In this document: positions 24,901 through 37,600 of the stretch, piece by piece
Numbering within the stretch: the stretch's first letter is position 1
How the letters are laid out: every line of letters begins with the position of its first letter
DNA from: Prunella strophiata
Lineage: Eukaryota > Chordata > Aves > Passeriformes > Prunellidae
Direction: 5' to 3'
Length of the DNA: 64,000 bases
Assembly: GCA_036583965.1 (NCBI GenBank)
Contig: JAZBQD010000027.1
Coordinates: forward strand, 8,161,187-8,225,186
Program-made: the position numbers and the translations under genes
Notes under the pieces: model-generated
Database searches by the model: none
What the model was told of the DNA's origin: nothing
Seen by the model: only the letters and a program-made list of their open reading frames with translations

Positions 24901-26595
24901 CTCAGGCACTCTGCAGTGTTTGATGTATAGAAATTTTCTGTTGGTTATTGAATCAATCAAAACACAGCAAAAATAAAATACAAAACAAAATTACTTTTGC
25001 CTGGGCGAGTTCATCATGGGATCTCTGCATAAGGAGAAAAGTCAGGAGGCTAAAGTCAAGCTGTTGGAATCAACTTCAGTTGGAGCTTTGGGCATAAAGG
25101 GCTGAAAACTGGGGCCTCAACATCCCTGCAGCTTTCCCAGCATCAAGAAAACCAATCTTAGTCCAGTGGCTGCCCATCAGTGACTGCTCTGCCCTGGGCT
25201 GTACCCCTGTGTCAGTGTCGTGGCTGAGCCCTAGGATGGGTGGTGGCTTGGGGTTTCTCCAAGCACCTCAGTCAGATTCAAACTGGTTTATTAAACTGGT
25301 TAATTGGCAGTTTGAAAGGGAGGGGGAAAGCGAGGTCCCTAGGTCTCCCTGGTCAGTGCCAAGCCGCAGACTGTTAACTACTCCTGCCTTTCAGAAGCAA
25401 TAACTGCGGATTTGGGGAACATATGGAACTAACTAGCCGAAAGGCTTTTATGAGCAGCTTTAACAGGGAGCACGGTTTGTGAGTAGAAATTCCAGTGGAT
25501 GAGTTAATAGTTTCACTTTCCTTAGCTGTCCCTTTATAGGAAAAACAACAACAAAGCTGGGCACGTTCCTCCCACAGCCCCGGCTGTACAATGTGCCAAT
25601 GCATCCAGGATTTCGTTTGGACACTGGGGGACTCCTTTAGTAGATCCCCCAGGACCTGTTTTTCCAGAGCTATTTCCTGATGCTGACCTCATTAGGTGAG
25701 TTTCACAGCTCACTAATTCCTAGCAATAGCACAAGAGATTCAAGGAAAGGGGAAACCCGTCTTCTGGAAACCAATGGAACTGAACAGATTTGGGCAAGCA
25801 CTTTTATTGCTTTTCATTAATCTGGAAAATCAGAGACTTGCATTTTTCTTTCTTCTATTTTTTTTTTTCCCCCAAGTAACTATTTTAACCTGAAACTGTA
25901 TATTTGATTTTCTGTTTGATCACAGATTAGGATAACTAAGGAAGGAGAACCCCTGCAGAACTGTATATCTCAAAATTTATGTTGAAGTTTGTTTTGAACC
26001 AAGTAGGAGAGTGGGTATTTCTTTTCTGGAATTGCAATCTTGGCACTGACAGGATATAGTCACTCAAACACTTCCAGTAATGCTTATTTAGTGTTTGCAT
26101 TGTGGTGGCACGTGTCCAAAAGAGAGAGCAAAGGAAAACAATAAGTTGCCTGCTCAAGAGCTGACATCATAGTGTGAAATTTAAGTACTTGTTTTTGTGG
26201 TATTGTTATTAATCATGGGTCTGTGCAGGGGTCATCCTGTAATTCCAGCTACTGGAGTCCTGTGAATGCAAAGCTTGGCCTGAGAGTTTTCCTAGGTTTG
26301 CCTTTCATCTTCAAGTCTCCTGTATAGCAAACACACCAGAAGAACACAGCTCCAATTTGTCTAAAGCTTAACAAAAAATGTGTTTCTTGTGTTGTAATTC
26401 CTGAATTTGTTGTCTGTTTTATTAGCAATATATTTCATAGGAGGGTTTGGGACCACTGAAGCATTTAATCTGTGAATAAGGTTTCCTTGTCTTATTTTAC
26501 AGTTGCTTATTAGATGTTCCCACAAAGCTTTCTTTTTACATGGTGATATTATTTGGGGCTTTAGTTAGAAAAATTGAAGAGGAGGTCCTGGCCAC

Positions 26596-26718
26596 CTTTC
26601 CACTTGATTCCACAGGTGGACAGGTCCACCTGTTCATTGCTGACATAACCAGGAATGATGATGTATTTGATGAGGGTTAGCTTGGCTTTTGTTTTCTGGG
26701 CCTTCTTATGCTCTTCAG
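26596..26718 (-). other. Unidentified coding-like segment, possible exon
   Basis: On the - strand this 123-nt stretch follows a T-rich run ending CTCTAG and ends before AAAG|GTGGCC. If spliced there it would be a symmetric phase 1-1 exon of 41 codons. The peptide includes EEHKKAQKTKAKLTLIKYII and PGYVSNEQVDLSTCGIKWK. The codons look constrained by eye, with third positions richer in C/G than the AT-leaning surroundings. I do not recognise the family. The donor is weak, no partner exon was found, and the open frame continues to a TAA near 26561, so a terminal exon, a decayed retrocopy or chance are all possible. Confidence 0.25.
26612..26633. promoter_or_regulatory. Palindromic paired E-box motif (CAGGTG...CACCTG)
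   Basis: Two 10-bp arms, ACAGGTGGAC and GTCCACCTGT, are separated by AG. Each arm contains CAGGTG or its complement, the core bound by ZEB and Snail family repressors and some bHLH factors. It lies within the - strand coding-like segment, so it may simply be part of that sequence. Confidence 0.35.
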
Positions 26719-28790
26719 CTAGAGACAAATATAAAAAACATGGGTAAGGATGAAATCTCTCTGGCACAGAGGCTGTGATTTCTCCTCCTTAGCTATCACA
26801 TACAGCACTAACATGGTGCCTTCAAATGCCCAGTTTGAAGCTGCTGGTCCTGGCACAATAAAGCACAATATGTGAATGGATTGTGAGAGTACCTTGGAAC
26901 AAATGGCATTTTCATCTAGCTTTTCTCCCAAACCCAAGTTCAATGAAGAAAATTCTTTCTCGTGAAAAGGCTGGAGTGTCCCTAAGCCCATTCCAAATAC
27001 ACAGTTTATTCATTTCTCCTCCCTCTTTGAAAAGGTATCAGTGATTCTCTAGATCTGTTTCTATAGATTAGATTTACTTCCCTAAAAACCAACTCTCATT
27101 AAGTTATCACATAAAATCAAACCTCCAACCTCACCAATGTGTTTGCAGAACAATATTCAAACTGTCCCAAGGACAACTGCTGATACCAACACTTCTGGGC
27201 AGTGCCAGCCTCAAGACCCTAGGACCCACTGCAGTTGTGTCTGCTTGCTTTATGTGTGGTTTGGAGGTTTTATAATCCTGTGTCTTTTTGAAGGCGAAAG
27301 TTAAACACCATAAACATTCAAGTTGATTTATATGGGAGGTTTGCTTTTGTGACCCATTCCTTCTGTTCTTGTGTGACTCCTGGCTCTGTAATCCAGAAGC
27401 ACAGAGAGGGGGACTACTGTTTGAGTGTCAAGGTGATCAGTAAAGCTGTTCTTCACTGGCCCCTTTTCCTTGAGAGGTCCAAAGGCTGTGCAAAACAATT
27501 CCAAAAATGTCTGGACCACTGGTCCCTGGGACTGTTCAGGACTAGTGGGACCCACTCCCACTGACAGTAAAACAGGACTGCCCTGAGGGCTGAACTGGTG
27601 TCTCCAAATAAAATCTCTGTGTTGGGGAAATGACACCACCCAGATTAAAAGGTTGGTCAGTCACAAGCAGTGGGGCCAGAGACAGACAGGCAAAAATGTC
27701 TTCAAAGCACACCAGGGTGAGGACCATAAATTGTGTGAATAAAAATGCACTTCCCAAGAGCCAAAGTCATAACTTCCCATTGCTTCCCAGAACAAATCCT
27801 GTCTGCTCTGTTTATTAGGTGGGACTGTGTATAGGCAGTCACTCTAAGTGTGTTTATTTTGAACTCATCAGTTGTTCAGTAATCTCAGGCAGCTCTGGGA
27901 GATTTAACTCAGATAGAGGATTAGGCTGGGGGTCATGGGGTCAGTGATATTAAGATAGAGAGAAGGGAAGGAAACAGTGTTGTTTTTGTGGCATTATCTG
28001 AACAGTAAGGAAAAATAAATTCGGGTTTTAAGCTGGCTTTAACCTGGCTCTGAAGGAAATGGTCTACAAATCCAACTGGGAAGCACGCAGCTGTGATGAG
28101 ACCCCGCTTCTCTTTAAATTTGTTTTGAGCCACCCAAACAAATTCCATGGTGGTTATGGCTTGATTAAGCAAGACTTCTCTAGAAATTGGTTAATTTATA
28201 GTTTTCCTTTAGCATGTTCAAGTGTTCAAGTTTCTGATTTTAACTTTCCTCCTAAAATAAAATCTCTGGAGTAGTTTTTTGGGGCAGAAGTTTGAGCCCA
28301 GTGCTGAGCTCCCCACACTGACAGCAGCATGTTGGATGGGTTCAGCTGGTGGCCAGCATCACCTATAGGTCCCAAAGCTGCTCTGAGGCAGAAGCAGGGA
28401 AATTAATGTCCTGGCTCCAATGAAATCATGGGGGGCCATCTGCCAAAAGCTGCAAAATAACTTGTTCTCTCTCATTTGGAGTCTTTGGTGTCTTATAAGA
28501 AGTGAACTCATATGGTGAACTTCTCTGCAGGCTGATTTTTGAGGAACCCATAGACAATTTTCTTCAAGATCTCTAACCCCTGCAAATGTGACTGAAATAA
28601 TGGAATAGGCTCCAAACTTATTTAGAGGAGAAAGACCCACAGCATTAATGCACAGGACTGGTTTCCCCAGAATAATTAAAAAAAAAAGGGGGGAAAAGGC
28701 ATTGGGAGTAAATTAAGTAAGGATTTGTTTATTGCCTTCTTAATATTTTATCATAAAACACACAGTCTTGCCTCAGGACTTGGTGGTGGT

Positions 28791-28836
28791 TTGTATATGT
28801 GTGTGTGCCTGTGTGTATACATATTTTTGTATATAA
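28791..28836 (+). repeat. TG/TA-rich microsatellite-like patch
   Basis: Interrupted TG dinucleotides followed by TA-rich sequence (TGTATATGTGTGTGTG, then GTGTGTATACATAT). Confidence 0.8.
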
Positions 28837-29283
28837 AAATCCAGTAACATCCATTGTTTAAAAAATCAAAAATGAGAAGGATTTTGCTAAAAGCATTTTG
28901 GGAAAACCTCTGCTCTCATTTTTCCTGTCGATGTTTTTCTAAGCTTTTATTTTTATTAGTCAAAATGTTTAGAATCCCCAGGAAATCCTGGGATGAACCA
29001 TTTCCTCTTCAAGCTGTAGCCCTTAGGGGAAAAAGAAAAAGCTCAGATCCTTTCAAACGTTAGAAATTTTTCAAACTGTGTTTTTTGCATATTTTTTAAA
29101 TTAGAGAAAAACTAAGTTAGAGAGATGCTTAACTTCAAGCTGTGGTCCTGGGAAAGCTTGATCTCTTTGTAGAAAAGCCTGAAGAGACCCTTAGATCTGG
29201 GCAAGGAAATCTTTTAGGCTTGGCTCTTAATGGGGAACCAATTGCCAAATTGAGGTATAACAGGTTCAGTTGAAAGACCCATC

Positions 29284-29308
29284 TTTTTTTTTTTTTTTTT
29301 TTTTTTTT
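29284..29308 (+). repeat. Poly-T run of 25 nt
   Basis: Uninterrupted T25. No element body was recognised next to it. Confidence 0.95.
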
Positions 29309-30130
29309 AAGTAAATTAAAAACTAGCATTTGCTTTTCCTCAACCCAATTTGTGTATGTTAGTTAGCATGTAACAGCTTTTTATTGAGGCTGTTAGTGCC
29401 CTGACGATCCTTTGTTATTATTAATATTACTAACATTATCAATGTTATTATTAATAATTAAATATCCGATACTCTTTTTTTATATACATGAGATTTTGCA
29501 ACTTCCTCTCCTTCACCTTCAGATAAACTCCAATGGGAATCATAATTTTAAACTAAGAAAAACTTCCATCTTGCAAATACATAAGTTGCAAATTGTAAAT
29601 TTGCATAAATTGTAAATTGCTGATTTTAAACTCCTCTTGGATTCACTCCTTGAAGTGGGTTCAGTTGCTAAAATTTAAGAAGGTAAGAATTCAGGTCCCA
29701 GACTGAAGCTCAGCAGGAATTACCTTGCCCAGATTTTGAGATGATTGCTATTCTCTGGGAAGGATGGGGCACTGCTGTTATAAATGAGAAAAGCTCAAAA
29801 AGTGGTGAAATATGAAACTAAGGGGGGCAGGAGTCTTTTCATGAAAAATGACAAATCAATGTAATTTTTCAGAAGTCTGAATTCACAGTCACCACATTCC
29901 ACTTTATTTTAGGAAAAATGTATTTGTTTATTTATGTAGTTCATGACAAGAGTCTTCACTGCTTTTCTTCTGATTTATTAATCTCCTTTTTATGAAGTTT
30001 CTTCAGAAGGTTCTTGGAAAGCAGAACATGTAAAGCCCAGACTTGATGGTTCAATAACTGGTATATATTACTCCCACAGTCTGTCACAAATCTAAAAAGA
30101 TTTTTGGTAGTTCATGTGAAATTTAGTGGT

Positions 30131-30262
30131 CCTTTTTTTTGTTTGGTTTTATTTGTTTTTTTTTTTTTTTTTTTTGGGGGGTGTGGGGTTTTTTGTTGGT
30201 TTTTTTTTTTTTTTTTTTGTGATGTGGTGCTTTTTGTTTGTTTGCTTGAATTTTTTTGCTTG
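30131..30262 (+). repeat. T-rich/TG-rich low-complexity block
   Basis: Contains T runs of up to 20 nt alternating with G-rich pieces (GGGGGGTGTGGGG) and TTTG units. A 66-codon ORF over it is composition-driven. Confidence 0.9.
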
Positions 30263-30983
30263 AATTTTGCTTTTGTTTGGCAATTCAAGGGAAAAAAAAT
30301 CTAATATTTAAGGAGGTTTTTTTTTTTTTTGGTTACCCAAAATTACACAGTAAATAGTGCTTTTGCTTTTGGGGTTTTTTTTTCAGGTTTGGGATGGGGA
30401 TACTGGACCGGTGTGTTGGGACAGTGTTACAGATCTGTATCTCTGTTCTCACTTTGCAAATGGGTGGGTGAAGAAGAAAAGATAAAAGGAGGGGGACTAA
30501 TAATGAATTTCCTAAAGTTTCTATTATTACAATCGTGCACAAAGTCCCAGTACAACACCTTTGACTTCAGAAGTTCAGAAGATTTTGGTTTTTTTCTCAA
30601 AAACCTTTCGACTAAGTTTAGGCTTTGGATTTAAACTAGGTACAGGAAACAGTCAGAGGCACTAGAAGTTTCCTCATTTAGGGGAGTTTCCATTCCAGTG
30701 TCTGTCATGAAGCAAATTAACCAGCACAGAGAACCTAAGAGTTCTGAGGCTGTGACCTCTGAGCAATCTGTATCTGTTGTGAAGTTACACTCTGTGGAGA
30801 ATATTAGGGGGTCTTGCACCTGAATACTTTTCCATTTGGAAATGCCCTTGCTGCTGTGGGCCTGAATGGATCAAGGGAATACACTTCAGGAAAGTGTTTT
30901 CAGAGTTTTGTCCTTTAGTCCTTGTTGTTTTGATTCCTGTTATCTTTAACCTTTTCTCTCTTTTCCTGCCTGTGTTTCTGCAG

Positions 30984-31130
30984 GTGCTGTTTGCTCTGAA
31001 CCAAACTCTGCTCCAACACGAAAGCCTTCGAGCAGGGAGCTTGCAGGCTCCTTACACCACTGAGGATCTCATCAAGCACTACAACTGTGGAGACCTGAAT
31101 GCTGTGATATTCAACCATGACACTTCTCAG
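30984..31130 (+). CDS. TRABD2B: TRABD2B (TIKI2) internal exon, TraB/TIKI metalloprotease domain part 1
   Basis: This 147-nt exon encodes 49 codons in phase 0 at both ends. It is preceded by a long pyrimidine-rich tract ending in TTTCTGCAG at 30983 and followed by the donor GTGAGC at 31131. The peptide starts [11 protein letters not shown] and contains [15 protein letters not shown] and ends VIFNHDTSQ. From family knowledge, this block lies near the middle of the roughly 500-residue TIKI proteins, in the TraB-like domain between the two GX2H metal-site motifs. TIKI proteins are membrane-anchored metalloproteases that clip the N-terminus of Wnt proteins and so block Wnt signalling. The ending VIFNHDTSQ matches my memory of TRABD2B; TRABD2A differs there. 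The + strand frame stays open past the donor, so a naive ORF over-extends into the intron. The upstream exon that should supply the preceding residues was not found in the window. The TIKI family call is near certain; the paralogue call rests on remembered sequences. Confidence 0.93.
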
Positions 31131-31324
31131 GTGAGCAGAATTGTTCCAGATGGGCCAGAGAATTGAGGAAAAATCAGCTGCTTTAATAGCAATATCCCAG
31201 TCATCACTTCATATTCTGATCCCTCTTTCCCCTCTTCCTTTTAATGCCCTGTGTTTTCTTTCCACACGTGCCTCATTTGCCTGGTGAGAGAGTGGAATTT
31301 CCCTGGTTTTGCTCAGGCTCTGGG

Positions 31325-31604
31325 GAATCATAGAATGGTTTAGGTTCAAAAAGACCTCCAAGATCTTTGAGTTAACTGCTAAGCCAGCACTGCCAAGTCC
31401 ACAGCTAAACTGTGTGCCCAAGCACCACATCCACACATCTTTTAAATACCTCCAGGGATGGTGACTCCAACACTTCCCTGAGCAGCCTGTTCCAATGCTT
31501 GACAGCCCTTTTCATGAATAAATTTTTCCTAATGTCCAATCCAAATCTCCCCTAGTGCCACTTGAGGCTGTTTCCTCTTGTCCTATTGCTTGTTACTAGG
31601 AGCA
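31325..31604 (-). mobile_element. CR1 LINE 3' fragment (avian type)
   Basis: The + strand reads as the complement of a CR1 3' end: AATCATAGAATGGTTTAGGTT, then a stretch equivalent to the usual GACCTCCAAGATC and ACTTCCCTGAGCAGCCTG elements, TTTTTCCTAATGTCCAATCC, and TTTCCTCTTGTCCTATTGCTTGTTAC. These are hallmark segments of chicken-like CR1. About 280 nt of the 3' end remain, 5'-truncated and without coding capacity, about 195 nt after the TRABD2B exon donor. It lies in antisense orientation to the gene. Confidence 0.92.
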
Positions 31605-34600
31605 AGGAATGGACTGCCTGGAAAATTTTCCAAGGGATGTTCTTGAAAAAAGGTTAATTCTGGATGTTTGGGGCTGTTGAATGCAGACTCCTCATTAAGG
31701 GTGGAGGGGGAATCTTTTGTAATGTTTGAGCATATATATGAAGAGGAAGTGGACCTTATGTAAATACTCTGTAAAGTAAATAACCTCTCAAACATTTCAT
31801 AATTCAATAATTTCATGTGTGTCTCAGACAGCCCTTCAGTCTCTGTTTATCTTAGTTATCCAAAGCTATTAAAAACTCCCAAGGGAGCAGAAATCTGCTT
31901 TCCAGACCAGTTTGATGCTCCATGGCAAACTGAGATTCCTCTTTTTCCTTTCCAGTTAATTCTATGAAAACTTGGTCTTTGGATGCCATCTCCAGCATCT
32001 CCTTTTTTTGGGATCAGTATTCCCAGTTTCAGGTGCAGTGACTCACTTGGGGCAAACCTGTGTAAATTTGACAGCCACACTATTGCATGTGTCTTGCCAG
32101 TGGAAGGATTAAATCATGATAGCAGTCCACCATTAGCAAATGCAAATGATGGAGAGCTATGTGACTTCAGAGAGAACAGAGATGAGGTAAGGTCAGTCTG
32201 TGGATTGGGGCATAGGTCTCTCAGACATTTTTATCTTTCCATCACTATCTTGGGTTGCACAGGGCTCTGTGGGTCACTTGTTTCTCAGCAGGACATCTGA
32301 GCAAGCAAGTGGGGCCCCAACATGGGATAAAATCCCAGTTAATTCAGTCCTGAAAAATGAAGCATTGTTTTAGCATGCTTGAGCAGGACATACCAGGGTG
32401 GTTAACATGGCAGCACTGAAACACAAGAGTGTGTCCCACTAAAGCTGCCAGAGCTGCTCATTCTGGTCAGCTTTGCACTGAAAAGTAAGGGGAGAAAGCA
32501 GCTTGGGTAGGAATATGTCTTTAAAGATGAGGAATATGAGTTGGAAAAGGTGGAGAAGTCATGACTTTAGAGGATCCTGGAGAAGTCAGTGATTGTAACT
32601 GTTCCTGAAATGTTGAGGAGCAGCACTATGATAAACAAGGAATAAACAAGCAAGAGTTAGTGGAATATTTCATAGTGGATGCTATGAAAGGTTTGCTTGT
32701 AGTCCAACCCGTGAAGACAGTCATGAATGTCCTGTGTCACCTTTTAATCTCCACCAGTATAATTTCTCCTAATAAGTAAAGCCTTTATCCCTAAGATGTT
32801 GTGGTCATTCACAGCAATTGCATGGACTCACAGACACCTCTGATTGATTGACACATTGTCCTGTAACAGACCTGTGGGTCAGACTTGAGAGGAACCGTTT
32901 ACTGTAAAACGTTCTTTATTCCTGCAGATTATTGGATTTTAGTGTGAGTTTCAAAACAGTGTTAAAGACAGAAGAAAGAAGCCAACAACCAGTCAGAGTT
33001 CAAGCAATGGTGTTAGTCATGGTCCCAGAGTGCACACAGTTGATGGAGATTGTAACACTTACAGGCCATGGAAAATTAAAATCCCTCTATGTATACTGGT
33101 CCCTGCAGAACTCTAAATATTGTGCAGTACTGTTGGGTAAAGAGTTTTTTTGTTTGGTAGTGTTTTTATAAACCAGCTCTATACCATTTATTTTAACTGC
33201 AAGCAGAACAAAATAGAAAATTAAAACGTTAAATAAACTCCCTATTCAAGTCAGGTTTTGCCAGTTGGGGTCATTCCAAAGTTTGTTCTCTGTGGTTTTT
33301 TGCAAGGATGAAAGACTGTCTGTCATGGAGAGGTTTTGCCATTTGGTTACCAAATTAGATTAGCCTGACTCAGATATTACACATGAAAGATCCCCAGTGG
33401 GATCTCTTTCTGGAGACATTAAATGTAGGTACAGGGATTTATCATGTGCTGAGTCTGTTGCAGTTCAGGGCAGGTACCCATGCCAGTCTTGGGACAAGAG
33501 TGCCACAGTGGTTTTAGAGGGTGTGTCCCTTCTTCCATGATATCCAGCTGCTGGCCCAGCTCTTTAGAGGTCTGATAAGAGTTGAAGCTGGTACTGTTAG
33601 CACAGCTTTGAAATACCCCATAGAATGGAATGAAAGGTCAGGAATGGGGCTGTAAGAATCAACACCTATGTCAATACTGGAGGCCAGGGAATTCAGCTCC
33701 ATCTGGGGCAGCTCAGGAGAACTGCAAAAGGATGGGACTCAGTCTTTGAGGACTAATTTGGGATGCTGTGTAAGGTTATTCATGCCTGCTTGTCCCTTGA
33801 AGGTTATCAGGAGCTGCAGAAGAAAGGTGAACTGTCCATCAGTTGGCTCATTTCAGAGCTGATGGTTGAGGTGGCTGTAATGGATTGGGAAAGAGGTGAC
33901 AAAGTCCAAGGTCGCTGTGGGGACAGTGGCAGGGAGAGGGAGAGTATTTAGGTGGGTGCAGTAACTTCCTAAGAGCCTCCAGTGTGACTCTTCAGAGATG
34001 AAGCAGCTTCAGTAGCTGTCTGCAAGATGCTGAGGTGCCTTTAGTGCAAAAATCATCTTGGAGCAGAAAGGACCAGAAGAGGAAATACCAGCACTGTTGA
34101 CCTGACATGTTACAGATAAGTTCCTTGAGCCTCTTCAACCTCCCCAAGAGAGTTTGGGAAGTGTGAGGTTTCCTGGATATTCCTGAGTCCTGCAGCATTT
34201 GGGAGGAGAGGGTCAGAGTCCTTCTGGGACCAAGACTGTGCCAAGGGGGTGCACAGACAGGATGGTGCTGGGAGGAAAGGTGCAGGGAAAGGTACTTCCT
34301 AGTCCAAAGCAGGTTTTAGATTAGAGGACAGCTCCTTTGTCACCCATGGGTGGGGACAGGACCACCCCAGGGGGATGCTGCTCACCTTGGGCTTGGGAAG
34401 TGCAGCTTAGCCAGGGTGCCCAGACTGAAGGGGTCGTGAGCAGGGCCCCAAGTCTCTGACTCTTTCCTTTCCCAGAGCCATCAGCCCTGATGAGAGTGGA
34501 GGAATAAACAAATCCTTCTCAGTTTCAGTGGGTTTTTAAAATTTTATTTTAATTAAGAACAGTGAAAGAGGAAACACCTCTGCTTTCCTGTGGTTATACT

Positions 34601-34631
34601 GCATTCATCATTCCTCTCCCTCTCTGTTTTG

Positions 34632-34651
34632 TTTTTTTTTTTTTTTTTTTT
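34632..34651 (+). repeat. Poly-T run of 20 nt
   Basis: Uninterrupted T20 in the intron between the two TRABD2B exons, preceded by TTTTG. Confidence 0.93.
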
Positions 34652-37600
34652 AACTTTGTTTGCGAAGCAGCTTCTTTCCAAATGTAAAAATCCTTGTTTA
34701 AACTTAGTAAAACTTCACGGGGGTGAGTTTAATAAGTTAGACTATGACCCAAAAGTGCAGTAGGAAGCATCTCTCTTTTTTCAATAGCCTTCTTCAAACA
34801 CTTGATTCTCTTGTGACTTTTGCAATCAAGAGGCTTATGTGGAGGCTTCTGGGCAGAGAGTCAAAATGATACTGAAGAGAAAGTATTCTAAGTTAAAGAT
34901 AGGATGGGTGTATTTTCTGCTCTTTCTCCAGACTATTTTTCCCCTCAAAGAAGTCAGTTTCTTTCTCTGCTTTTGTAAATGTTCCCTAAAAGGAAAAATG
35001 GATTGGATTAGATCAGTAGTTTTAACTTCTGTATTCTGTCTGAAGCTCTCACTAGGGAATTGAGGTCAGTGTGCACAGAAGTATTAAAATGCAAAAAAAT
35101 CTGTTAGTTCAAAATTAGAAAATTATCTGTCTCCAGATGATACTTTTTTTACCTGAGACAGCTGAGAAATTGCCTAATGACCTGAAGCCTCCACGAAGAA
35201 AAAGTAGGGTGCAGAACAATTTATTTTTTATTGTGTGGGGTTCTTTGCACTGGTTACTTCCTGTGGTCAATTTTGAGCTATTCAGTTTTTAAGGACAGTT
35301 CTGCAAAGCAAATTCATCTTTGCCAGCATTGAATTAGCTTGTTCTATGTTTCCTTGTAACCCATCTGTATTTTTATTAAGAGGAAAATTGAAAGTCCAAG
35401 GCTTAGATTTTTGTCTTTCAGCCTTTCCCAAAAATTGTGGCTGTGGTCTCCAGCTATTGTCTCTCACCTTCTGTCCCCAGCCATTCTCCTGACCTGAGGA
35501 GAGGCTCCTGTCCAGGAGAAGATGGTTTTTCCTCTCTCATTGCTGATCTGGCATGTCAGTGACCTGCAGCTCTGCTGATCACTTTGGAGACAATTTCTAG
35601 TGGCCCAACTACCCAGGTTTCATACTTATTATTTGCCTGTCCCATTTAGAGTAAACAGCATGGGGCAAGAGTCATACCTGACACTTCCAAAGCATCTTTC
35701 ATCCAGGGAGCCTTGTGTGTTAGATTGTATCAAGAGCCCACTGAAGTAATGGAGAATATTTCCATGCCTTCATCAGGCTTTGTATTCATCCAGCAGCCCA
35801 GCCATCACTGGATACCAAAGTCAATAAATTGAGTGACTAACCCATTTTACAGGGCTTTGTGCTCAGCTCAGCAGAAAGATCTTCTCATTGACAACAAGTG
35901 TAAGGTCTTGTTGGTTAAACAAGGTCCCACATGGTTAAACAAGCTGTGCTAGTGAAGTTGTTTGGTGGTCACCACAGCTTACAGACAGCTCTCAACCCCT
36001 TTCAGGTGCTGTGCCTCCTCCTTCAAGCTGTGTCCATCAGAAACAACCAAGCTTTTTGGATACCTTACTTGAATCATACCATCCATATCTCAAGTTGTCT
36101 CTGCAGTTTGAAATGCCATGGGTGGATTTAGATAGTGAGTGTTGCCTTCTGAAAAGCATATGATGATCTTGATAACATGACATTAGAGATTCATAACTAA
36201 GCCCACGTCAGTATCAGCCTCCCTAAACTAAAGAAGAAAATGTTTAGTGCCTCACTTCACAAGGCACTTGCTGTTTATAAATCACCGGGTTGTGCTACAT
36301 ACCCCTTTAAAAATGTTATCATTCTTCACTGAAACCTGTCCTTTAAAATTTAAGGGTCCTGATAATTCTAATTACATCATTAACTTGCCCCATTGTCATT
36401 TTGGATAAAATACAACTGGATTTCTGGCTCACTTCTCAAATCAGTGAGAACTATCTGTGGAATGCTCCAGCTTCAGTAACTGCAGAAACACACAGCTGAG
36501 ACCATTAGGTAGAGTGTTGAATGACAAGCAGACCTAATTTGTCCAAGGAATGGAGTTTTATCTAGGGCAGAGGAAGATAAATCCATGAACTGAAGGCACA
36601 GCTATCGTAACACAGCGCTCTGGAAGCATCTTATCGTTCTCAGCCGTAACAAAGTGCAGGCAAACTGGCACAGCCTCTCCTTCTTCCAGGGAAAATGATT
36701 GTGGGCTTTCCAGAAAAGCCAGTGCAAGGCTGTCTCCAGCACCAGGGGAGCCATCCCACCAGTGGGTCCAGGCAGGGTGGGTCACACTTCAGGAGTGTTT
36801 GTCAGGAGGACACGGATGGCAGTCCTGATGCCAGGTGACACAAGTGCCCAGTGCTGCCTGTGTCCCCCACCTTCTCCTCTCAGAGGAGCTGCCTTCCCAT
36901 AGCTCAGAAGAGCTCTTGCTCTGCTGTGGTGGGATCATAATTTCTTTCCCCTTGCACCTGAGTTACAGCTCCGTGCTTTGGTACACTGGGAGCATTTGGA
37001 AGTGAACGAAAAAACAGGAGTGTAGCCAAAATTTTCAGAGTCTAATTTTCATATTATGTCAGAACAGGATTCCAGATTGGAGCAATATTGTATTTTGGCT
37101 TATGTGTTTCAGAAAATTGGTTGCAGATCCAGATTGAGAGTGAAGTCTACTTGTTGATGACAGTGCTGGGGAAAACATTGCAGAAATTTTTTTTTTTTAT
37201 TAATAATCTGGAACATGCCCAGGTAATTTTCATGCTACAGGTTTTGAAAATAGGTTGTTCTTGCTTGAAAATTTTCATGACATCTTTGCATTTGGAGTTG
37301 TTTTACCTTGGAAGTTGTTCCCCTCCTCTTTCCATGAAGAAAGCAATGCGAGGGAAGAGAGTCATGAAGAAATTGGAACAAGATATTTAAAAGCTAAGGT
37401 TTTTCTTTCAGACTGCTGCATTATAAGAAAAAGAACATATTCTGCTACAGAAAAGGGCTGATTTGCTTGAAAACATTTAGGGATTGTTGCCTATCTGTAT
37501 TTATTAGTACAGGAATAGACTATAAATGAGTATGAAAGAGTGATGGGTAAAAAATATTTGGAGTTGAAGGTGCTGTTTTCTGTGCAGTGCTGTATGTTTG

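Larger units (their letters stand above)
14298..30983 (+). other. TRABD2B: Non-coding sequence, probably 5' intron of TRABD2B
   Basis: This stretch runs from the end of the CCTT tract to the acceptor of the first recognised exon. At least its 3' end is intron, because the acceptor at 30983 is canonical and the exon frame is internal. It is mostly unique sequence. Features seen are a 30/31-bp tandem duplication at 15917-15977, AT-rich blocks with many TAATTA-like cores near 20.64-20.96 kb, a TG-rich patch near 28.8 kb, T runs near 29.3 and 30.15-30.26 kb, and an unexplained - strand coding-like segment near 26.6 kb. No upstream TRABD2B exon, such as the one carrying the first GX2H motif, was recognised. 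Confidence 0.6.

Noticed and set aside
26719..26991. 90-codon - strand ORF next to the coding-like segment at 26.6 kb
   Set aside because: It is in a different frame, lacks a usable splice junction to the neighbouring segment, and has no recognisable motif.
31131..31166. Extension of the first TRABD2B exon into the open frame up to 31166
   Set aside because: A canonical GTGAGC donor at 31131 follows the conserved SQ residues, and the next exon continues in phase; the extra residues are intron translation.
35690..35900. Possible SINE-like stretch with CCCATTTTACAG
   Set aside because: Only a short motif matched MIR-like sequence; the ordered flanking blocks were missing.
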